Source: Candidatus Omnitrophota bacterium (lineage in GTDB: Bacteria; Omnitrophota; Koll11; Aquiviventales; Aquiviventaceae). From it: DNA of 11,267 nucleotides. Made by a program: the position numbers and the translations under genes. The notes under the pieces were generated by a model, which was not told the DNA's origin, ran no database searches, and was given only the letters and a program-made list of their open reading frames with translations. Below, piece by piece: positions 9,101 through 11,267 of this stretch (its first letter is position 1; each line of letters starts with the position of its first letter). Location of the stretch: the NCBI GenBank assembly GCA_023247285.1, contig JAHFGU010000034.1, forward strand, positions 1 to 11,267. Direction: 5' to 3'.

Positions 9101-11267
9101 GGATCCCCCCGCGGCCTTAGTTGGCGTGGTCCGCTACGATCACGTGATCAAGTTCGCCACAGCCCGTGCAGGAGAGGTGGACGACATCTTGAGGAGCCAG
9201 CGTGAGATCTGGCAGGCGCCGAGTGTGCGCATGATGCTGGCGCTCGCGTCGCAGCTGGAATGGGAGGCTGTGCGGGAGAGCGAGCGATTTAACAGCGATC
9301 CACTGCGCTTTACCTGGTACAAGCTGCTTGCGCAATTGAACCTAGGTCAGTACAGCGAGGCCGACCGCCGGCGCTTGGTGGAGCGCGCGGTGTCGCGGCG
9401 GATCAGCCGCCATGAAGCGACGCACGTGAGAGATCATCGCCGGGGCCTCTATGAGCGCGGGTTGCCGCCGCTGGACAACGCGCACCTGCTTCAGCCCTCG
9501 CACGCCGCCGAGGTCGCCGGCAAGCAAAGCGAGATCCGGTATGCGGAAGATGAGTTTGAGCGGACGTTGACGCTGGTCTGGAGGCTCCAAGATCTCCTGC
9601 TGCGCCGGGAAGTGGACGCGCCGCTTGCGGACGGGTTTTTGCTCTCCACCTACGGCGCGTTCGATCGCATCTTGGAGCACATTGCCACGCACCGCGAGGA
9701 TTATGGGCCGCAAATCAAAATTGTGGACGGCAGTTCGGTGTCCGACCGCGCGCAAATCGCCGGGCAGCTCTACCGCTTGACCCCGGCGCAATGGGAGCGG
9801 GTCCTGGACGAAACCCATGCCGAGCTAGACGCGGCAGTGCAAGCCACGTATGCCGGCGGGACGTTCCATCCGGAGGCGCTGCCGGCGACCAACCTGAACG
9901 TCGCGCGCCAAGACCTCTATCGCCCGTCCTCGCGTCAACGCTCGACGTTCGAGCAATACGGGCGGCCGGTGGCTGTCCTGGTGGCTCTCGCGGCTGCCGT
10001 AGGCGGGGCGCTTAAGTGGCGGGCGCACCGGGCGGCCAAAGTGGCGCGCGTGGAATCGCGTCAGCAGCGCCGGGCCGACAAATTGCTTGCGCGCCGCAAG
10101 GGCGATGGCGGCTTCAGCCGCGGTGTTGGGCGCAAAGCGGTGGGGCCGATGGCGGCGGCTGGCGCGCTCGGCGCGCTCCTGCTCGCGGGCCTCGTGAGCC
10201 CGCTGCTGGCGGGGACGTTGGCAGACGGCGGGGCAGGTTGGCCCATGCAGCTGACGGGTGTGGGCGCCATTGGGATGATGTTTATGATGACTGCGATAGG
10301 ACCATTTTTAGCCAAATGGCTCCGGCAGACCTTAGCAGGGATGGAGAAGGCGCCGAGCCAATACCATGGGATGGGTCAGAGTCCGGCGCAGATCGGGATG
10401 CGAGCTGAGCGCCTGTTGGACGAGTTGAATGTCCTGATCGAGGCATTAGGTGGTCCTGCTGACGCCATTGATGCCGCGTCGTTCCAGGAGATTGTGATGG
10501 ATGTGATCACCGATGAGCTCTGGGCATCCGATCGGACAAACATTCGCTTGGGAACGATGTGGGACGCCCAAGCTGAACGGAAGATCCTGGCCCGTCTGAT
10601 CGGGGCTTACGGACTGCCGTACGGCCGCTTCATGTACGCGCTCGCATCGCTTCGGCGTGCGGTACGCGAGGATCCCGGCATGCTCGTGTCACCAGACAGC
10701 GTCCAGGCCGTACTCAGAACAACCGCTCCTGAAAGCCTCAGAAATCTTCGCCAGAAGATCTCTGAGGCTTTCCCTGAAATCCGCTCTGCGCAGATTGACC
10801 CTAAGGACATCGATGCGACCCTCGTCCAAAGAGAACTTGAAGAAATGTTCTCCCAGTTCTTGAACTCTTTGTCGCCACAACAAGTCCAAGTGATTCGACT
10901 GCGGTTCTGGGAGGGCATGACGCTCGAAGAGGTCAGTCAAGCCTTACACCTCTCTAGAAAACGGGTTCAGCAAATCCAACATGAGGCCTTAATGAGACTG
11001 CGGCATCCGTCGCGGGCCGGGAGGTTGGCTTCGTTTGCTCCTGTCGCGGCAACATCTTTCGAGAAAGCAGCCAGGCGAAAGATTGACGAGGCGGCCCAGG
11101 CTCGCCGGTCGCAGCCGGAAACCCCGTTGCCGCAAGCGGCCTCGGTAGCTCAGCGGATTAGCGTGCTGCTGAACCGGTTGTTCCACTTGAAGTTCACCGT
11201 CTGGGCGGCGGTGCTGATTGTGGGCAAGGGATTTCTCAGCGTGGCCTCGACCTTCGCGGCAGGCGCG
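3..11267 (+). CDS. Giant multi-domain membrane-associated protein, partial at both ends
   Basis: A single frame stays open across the whole window, with 3755 codons and no TAA, TAG or TGA. Neither start nor stop is present, so the full protein is larger. The translation is mostly real-protein-like: amphipathic helices, beta-rich stretches and clear membrane spans, with GC-rich third positions. At least four segments combine an arginine-rich front with a hydrophobic core, at least five places hold membrane segments, and enzyme-like motifs lie between them (LEE...GWGQV near residues 1206-1240, a GNAT-like YRDGG near 1996, HEATH at 3137). A sigma-70 region 4 domain lies near residues 3611-3671. 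Such length and mixed content resemble the giant proteins reported in Omnitrophota. Whether it is made as one chain or cleaved is unknown. Two antisense genes lie within it. An artefact of fused short genes is unlikely, because no stop or shifted frame occurs between modules. Confidence 0.9.
175..198 (+). repeat. 12-bp tandem duplication
   Basis: Two adjacent 12-bp units, ggggagagctta (175-186) and ggggagggctta (187-198), differ at one base. On the minus strand each unit ends in TAA; one is the stop of the 31-aa peptide and the other is a second in-frame stop 12 nt further on. In the giant + frame the repeat reads GELR then GGLS, so frame is preserved. It looks like a slippage duplication at the end of the antisense cassette. 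Confidence 0.8.
196..291 (-). CDS. 31-aa single-span membrane peptide
   Basis: On the minus strand ATG at 291-289 opens 31 codons ending in TAA. The peptide starts MVTLVTLIVLLLGLMAWFGI, an uninterrupted hydrophobic helix, followed by a charged tail rich in R, Q, K and H, as expected for a single-span inner-membrane peptide with its tail in the cytoplasm. Its start lies 1 nt after the stop of the upstream gene (TGA-G-ATG), suggesting translational coupling. An AAGGG sequence about 11 nt upstream could serve as ribosome site. KdpF- or type I toxin-like peptides have this general shape, but the sequence matches none I recognise. It overlaps the giant + frame, where the sense translation is Ser/Pro/Thr-rich and unlike the other modules. 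Confidence 0.55.
   Translation of the reverse strand: MVTLVTLIVLLLGLMAWFGIDQYRQRKHAHR
293..505 (-). pseudogene. Small two-segment membrane protein interrupted by an in-frame TGA
   Basis: The ATG at 505-503 lies 7 nt beyond a good promoter, which would give a leaderless message. It reads MEPERKAF, then TGA (481-479), then continues in the same frame NNRRRVLVAKACINLFQALV and on through two hydrophobic segments to ...WLCPEKGGD and TGA at 295-293. Reading codon 9 as Trp gives a coherent 70-aa protein: a charged N-terminus, a first helix (INLFQALVVASFVSEAFL) and a second (MGFVIVIVASLAAGVWL). Small two-helix membrane proteins with this layout are common hypothetical proteins. The giant frame uses TGG for Trp and has no in-frame TGA, so UGA recoding is not supported. 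Explanations are a recent nonsense mutation (TGG to TGA), a sequencing error, readthrough, or a restart at TTG 460-458 (55 aa). It is followed by the 31-aa peptide gene. Confidence 0.55.
513..541 (-). promoter_or_regulatory. Sigma-70-type promoter for the antisense membrane-peptide cassette
   Basis: On the minus strand a perfect TTGACA (541-536) is followed by a 17-bp spacer and TAGACT (518-513), which matches TATAAT at four of six positions. Seven bases later is the ATG at 505, so the predicted transcript would begin at or next to the start codon. It lies inside the giant + frame. Confidence 0.65.
543..3254 (+). other. Uncharacterised soluble module of the giant protein with an HEAAE motif
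   Basis: About 900 residues without a clear membrane segment. It opens with a Pro/Ala/Gly linker and a short amphipathic helix (LFARIDELKERLDELIERS, residues 207-225). It continues through helical regions to a mixed region ending in RHEAAEDALF (HEAAE at 1488-1502), then a beta-rich stretch (about 1695-2075) with repeating hydrophobic strands such as VLVLTLAPPV, then long helical stretches to 3254. HEAAE is HExxE rather than HExxH, so a metalloprotease assignment is not justified; it may be a decayed or unrelated relative of the HEATH motif at 9411. Codons around 2085-2420 are more AT-rich than their surroundings. I do not recognise a family. Confidence 0.5.
3252..3341 (+). other. Internal twin-arginine-like signal/anchor segment
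   Basis: Residues 1084-1113 contain MARRDMVRLLGTIGAIGAIG, followed by a further hydrophobic GAVGL, a short charged stretch, then a Pro/Ala-rich linker. RRDMVRLLG resembles the Tat consensus RRxFLK, with Met replacing Phe. The hydrophobic core is expanded by a 9-bp tandem repeat. It precedes the transglycosylase-like module, the order expected if this segment directs or anchors export. Internal Tat signals are not known to be recognised efficiently, so function is inferred. Confidence 0.5.
3297..3323 (+). repeat. Three tandem 9-bp units encoding Gly-Ala-Ile repeats
   Basis: Units gcgatcggc, gcgatcggc and gcgatcggg follow each other without gaps and encode the alternating GAI pattern in the hydrophobic core of the RR segment. 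The unit is a multiple of three, so copy-number changes lengthen or shorten the core without breaking the frame. Confidence 0.85.
3402..4250 (+). other. Lytic-transglycosylase-like module
   Basis: After the RR segment and a linker, residues about 1185-1245 read MIHVAAERYGLDPRFLAATL, LEEMSH, and later NSTVGWGQV. Lysozyme-fold transglycosylases (GH23/SLT-like) share the order A-x-x-Y-G-[LV]-D-P-x-[LF]-[LI]-A-A, a catalytic Glu a few residues on, then a Gly-rich G-x-G-Q motif. Here the candidate catalytic Glu is residue 1206 or 1207 (codons 3618 or 3621) and GWGQ is at 3708-3719. If active, it would cleave peptidoglycan in the periplasm, fitting the preceding Tat-like segment. The rest of the module (to about 4250) is helical with a Tyr-rich patch (QYRDTYGWRYYPAWALH). 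No cysteine or signal cleavage site is evident. The family assignment is motif-based only. Confidence 0.45.
4320..4386 (+). other. Second RR-type segment
   Basis: Residues about 1440-1462 read ENRRDFLRGPLTVMAPFFGS. NRRDFLRG is close to the Tat consensus [ST]RRxFLK, but the hydrophobic stretch that follows is short and holds two prolines, so it may be a weak or decayed signal. It follows an Ala/Pro linker and opens the helical module that begins DWLILGEDGAKIDRQ. Confidence 0.4.
4387..5561 (+). other. Helical module followed by two membrane segments
   Basis: Residues about 1463-1813 are mostly helical and charged, with no motif I recognise. It contains PGFSRSLRS (4725-4742), whose GFSR recurs at 8442 and 10110 at the front of other modules. 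It ends with two hydrophobic segments, ALGVVGFGAAGIAAFVAYGL and GGVVLFALAGLALAADW (5442-5561), followed by an arginine-rich stretch (ARGAHRVWLARQAR), giving a likely membrane hairpin with its following loop on the cytoplasmic side. Confidence 0.5.
5640..6235 (+). other. GNAT acyltransferase-like module
   Basis: Between two membrane regions, residues about 1900-2050 have the strand-helix order of GNAT enzymes: strands MLVIALRVV and AVGYLDIEIMP, then LFLEAPYRDGG (YRDGG at 5988-6002) followed by a helix (DVLLMGVATTLARER), a strand (ALALHILSI) and a closing helix DAYFQSTFGAR. Typical GNATs have V-x-P-x-[YF]-R-x-x-G-[IV]-G-x-x-L, then a terminal N-x-x-A-x-x-[YF]-Y-x-x-x-G-[FA]. Here the acetyl-CoA loop is disrupted (DGGEQRVPG), so activity is uncertain. 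Substrate and acyl donor cannot be read from the sequence. Confidence 0.35.
6261..7088 (+). other. Membrane-soluble-membrane region
   Basis: A hydrophobic segment (FSYIAVAMTLLPIAMLVFAV, 6261-6335), a Ser/Thr/Ala loop, then one or two segments (ALIHGAFWGATGVGVLATWV and continuing, about 6441-6558) ending in QTWRDRR. A soluble insert of about 120 residues follows (6580-6940), including a helix-strand pattern ending IHVSLKLEAG that could be a small winged-helix-like fold. A long Gly/Leu/Ala-rich double span (SLGSVATGLVVGLGGFVLAI and onward) runs at 6942-7088. The function is not recognised. Confidence 0.5.
7089..7886 (+). other. Charged helical module before the hairpin repeat
   Basis: Residues about 2363-2628 are helical and hydrophilic with no membrane segment and no motif I recognise. 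Examples are RAVARATGVMTRIVQSYAMH and the acidic C-terminal part. It ends IQKNQQAG and runs straight into the hairpin repeat. Its order (soluble helical module, basic linker, hairpin) matches the module before the second repeat copy at 10110. Confidence 0.4.
7887..7991 (+). repeat. Basic-linker plus membrane hairpin repeat, copy 1
   Basis: This stretch encodes GVSRGVGRKAVRPMAVAGAL and continues SAILLAGLVSPLLAG. It aligns without gaps to 10110-10214: 94 of 105 bases and 30 of 35 residues match, and the last 38 bases (7954-7991 and 10177-10214) are identical. Six of the eleven differences are silent. A basic front (SRGVGRK) before a hydrophobic span resembles the RR segments, with RK in place of RR. 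A second hydrophobic stretch (WEVLALLAGVGGLGAAYLA, to about 8075) follows before the antisense cassette. Confidence 0.9.
7992..8065 (-). promoter_or_regulatory. C-rich, G-poor stretch after the antisense gene (possible Rho site)
   Basis: Read on the minus strand, the bases immediately after the stop of the coiled-coil gene are strongly C-rich and poor in G for more than 60 nt, without a hairpin plus T-run. This is the composition of Rho-utilisation sites, so Rho-dependent termination is plausible. The same stretch encodes the second hydrophobic segment on the + strand, so its composition could also be incidental. Confidence 0.35.
8042..8061 (+). other. Canonical G-quadruplex motif
   Basis: On the + strand five Gs, T, three Gs, T, three Gs, TT and five Gs follow in order, giving four G-runs of three or more with loops of 1, 1 and 2 bases. 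Short loops make such motifs among the most stable intramolecular quadruplexes. It lies 4 bp past the stop codon of the antisense gene, in the sense strand and mRNA of the giant gene. Confidence 0.8.
8066..8365 (-). CDS. 99-aa charged coiled-coil protein, antisense within the giant gene
   Basis: On the minus strand ATG at 8365-8363 opens 99 codons ending in TAA. After a basic, Pro/Ala/Thr-rich N-terminus (MSRPRKPAKTAP), the rest is a long amphipathic helix with heptad-like spacing: NVLIEKLRGEFKAFGEGLRG, then ...DQQKALRRDVDELKKDVAEI and ...DMKGVKERLTTVEAK. The 'LIE..R.EFKA..EGL..VREK' pattern resembles small coiled-coil hypothetical proteins common in several GC-rich bacterial phyla; their role is unknown. 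The start was chosen because a promoter ends 10 nt upstream, giving an almost leaderless mRNA; ATGs at 8377 and 8425 lie in or before the promoter. The opposite + frame here is Ser/Thr/Pro/Arg-rich, the pattern seen when a coding strand is read backwards, supporting the minus strand as the real coding strand. Confidence 0.8.
   Translation of the reverse strand: MSRPRKPAKTAPTTEARRTNVLIEKLRGEFKAFGEGLRGVREKVDGIFDQVGRNTETIGRIEDQQKALRRDVDELKKDVAEIKTDMKGVKERLTTVEAK
8376..8404 (-). promoter_or_regulatory. Sigma-70-type promoter for the antisense coiled-coil gene
   Basis: On the minus strand a perfect TTGACA (8404-8399), a 17-bp spacer and TACCAT (8381-8376, four of six matches to TATAAT). Ten bases separate the -10 box from ATG 8365, so the predicted transcript starts within a few bases of the start codon. 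The architecture is the same as the promoter at 513-541. The -35 box falls in a stretch (8394-8420) resembling the KAVRPMA part of the hairpin repeat. Confidence 0.7.
8430..8531 (+). other. Internal Tat-type signal segment
   Basis: Residues 2810-2843 read GVSRGFSRRAFLKTLGIGGA, followed by a modest hydrophobic core and an Ala-Pro-Ala-Ala-Ala tail. SRRAFLK (8448-8468) matches the Tat consensus [ST]RRxFLK at every key position, and ANPAPAAAG offers an AxA-type cleavage region. In an ordinary gene this would be an N-terminal signal peptide; here it is continuous with upstream sequence. AGVSRG is shared in DNA with copy 1 of the hairpin repeat (gccggcgtcagccgcgg at 7884 and 8427). No in-frame ATG with a ribosome site immediately precedes it; ATGs at 8364 and 8376 (codons in LMVSGMVAARQ) could be internal starts. 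Confidence 0.7.
8532..9960 (+). other. Exported zinc-metalloprotease-like module (HEATH)
   Basis: About 475 residues follow the Tat-type segment. Near residue 3137 SRRISRHEATHVRDH contains an HExxH motif (HEATH, 9411-9425), the zinc-binding signature of metallopeptidases: the two His would bind zinc and the Glu would be the catalytic base. A possible third ligand is a Glu in KQSEIRYAEDEFE (codon 9531, 40 residues later), as in gluzincins. Upstream are mixed strands and helices including VEVDELHVDQPLTMSG and VVRYDHVIKF. The module ends at a single membrane span (VAVLVALAAAVGGAL, 9969-10013) and a very basic stretch. The inferred role is a periplasmic or membrane-anchored peptidase; the substrate is unknown. 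Confidence 0.45.
10110..10214 (+). repeat. Basic-linker plus membrane hairpin repeat, copy 2
   Basis: It encodes GFSRGVGRKAVGPMAAAGAL and continues GALLLAGLVSPLLAG. It is the same length as copy 1 at 7887-7991, with 30 of 35 residues identical and a shared perfect 38-bp run. It is preceded by a membrane span and a basic linker (RRADKLLARRKGDG) and followed by a second hydrophobic segment (TGVGAIGMMFMMTAIGPFLA, about 10254-10310). The low divergence over 2.2 kb suggests recent duplication or gene conversion. Confidence 0.9.
10833..11015 (+). other. Sigma-70 region 4 domain fused into the giant protein
   Basis: Residues about 3611-3671 read ELEEMFSQFLNSLSPQQVQV, then IRLRFWEGMTLEEVSQALHL, then SRKRVQQIQHEALMRLRHPSR. 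This is the pattern of sigma-70 region 4: LxxREREVLxLRFG, then xTLEEIGxxLGVTRERVRQIExxALxKLRHPSR. The helix-turn-helix that reads the -35 element is at 10923-11003, with K-R-V-Q-Q-I-Q in place of ERVRQIE. Regions 2 and 3 are not seen upstream, so this is not a complete sigma factor. In the cytoplasm it could bind a promoter -35 element or the RNA polymerase beta flap. Being between membrane spans, it may be a membrane-tethered regulator or a captured fragment. Arg codon AGA appears five times in the roughly 100 codons from 10728 to 10997, though very rare elsewhere, pointing to a different origin. Confidence 0.8.
11186..11267 (+). other. Membrane segment at right edge
   Basis: After a basic helical linker (FEKAARRKIDEAAQARRSQ), the last residues read LKFTVWAAVLIVGKGFLSVA and on to the window edge, a hydrophobic span with one Lys. 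The frame is still open, so the protein continues beyond the window. Confidence 0.5.

Noticed and set aside
1..11267. Alternative genetic code with UGA as an amino acid
   Set aside because: The giant frame has no in-frame TGA in 3755 codons and uses TGG for Trp. The single TGA in the antisense gene is better explained as a nonsense change.

Overview
The window is dominated by one reading frame on the + strand. Codons beginning at base 3 run to base 11267 with no stop, giving 3755 codons, and neither the start nor the end of the gene is in view. The DNA is GC-rich with strongly biased third positions. No ordinary gene boundaries, tRNA, rRNA or CRISPR are visible. A GC-rich bacterium with a protein this long, mixing membrane segments, twin-arginine-like segments and wall- or protease-like modules, fits the giant proteins known from Omnitrophota (Candidatus Omnitrophica). 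The lineage is inferred; Nitrospirota-, NC10- or Planctomycetota-like genomes remain possible.

Layout of the giant frame (window residue = codon position / 3): membrane hairpin (3-116); low-complexity stretch overlying an antisense cassette (about 140-540); long unrecognised module with an HEAAE motif (543-3254); twin-arginine-like segment (3255-3341); lytic-transglycosylase-like module (about 3400-4250); second RR segment (4320-4386); helical module ending in two membrane segments (to 5561); GNAT-like module (5640-6235); membrane, soluble and membrane segments (6261-7088); helical module (7089-7886); conserved hairpin repeat (7887-7991); second antisense cassette (8066-8404); clear Tat-type segment (8430-8531); soluble module with HEATH (HExxH) (8532-9960); second copy of the hairpin repeat (10110-10214); sigma-70 region 4 domain (10833-11015); and another membrane segment at the right edge.

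Two compact antisense cassettes lie inside the giant frame. Each has a TTGACA -35 box, a 17-bp spacer, a 4/6 -10 box, and an ATG so close that the mRNA would be leaderless or nearly so. One (8066-8365) encodes a 99-aa charged coiled-coil protein. The other encodes a 70-codon two-segment membrane protein broken by one in-frame TGA (293-505), followed after 1 bp by a 31-aa single-span membrane peptide (196-291). Both cassettes follow a membrane hairpin of the giant protein, and both leave the sense frame open. The sigma-like domain also follows a hairpin copy. The most interesting reading is that hairpin modules act as tolerated or preferred insertion points for passenger genes, either antisense with their own promoter or in-frame as fused domains.

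Together the sense modules look like a chain of exported or membrane-anchored units (Tat-like segment plus enzyme-like domain plus membrane hairpin) fused into one polypeptide. Functions are inferred from motifs only.
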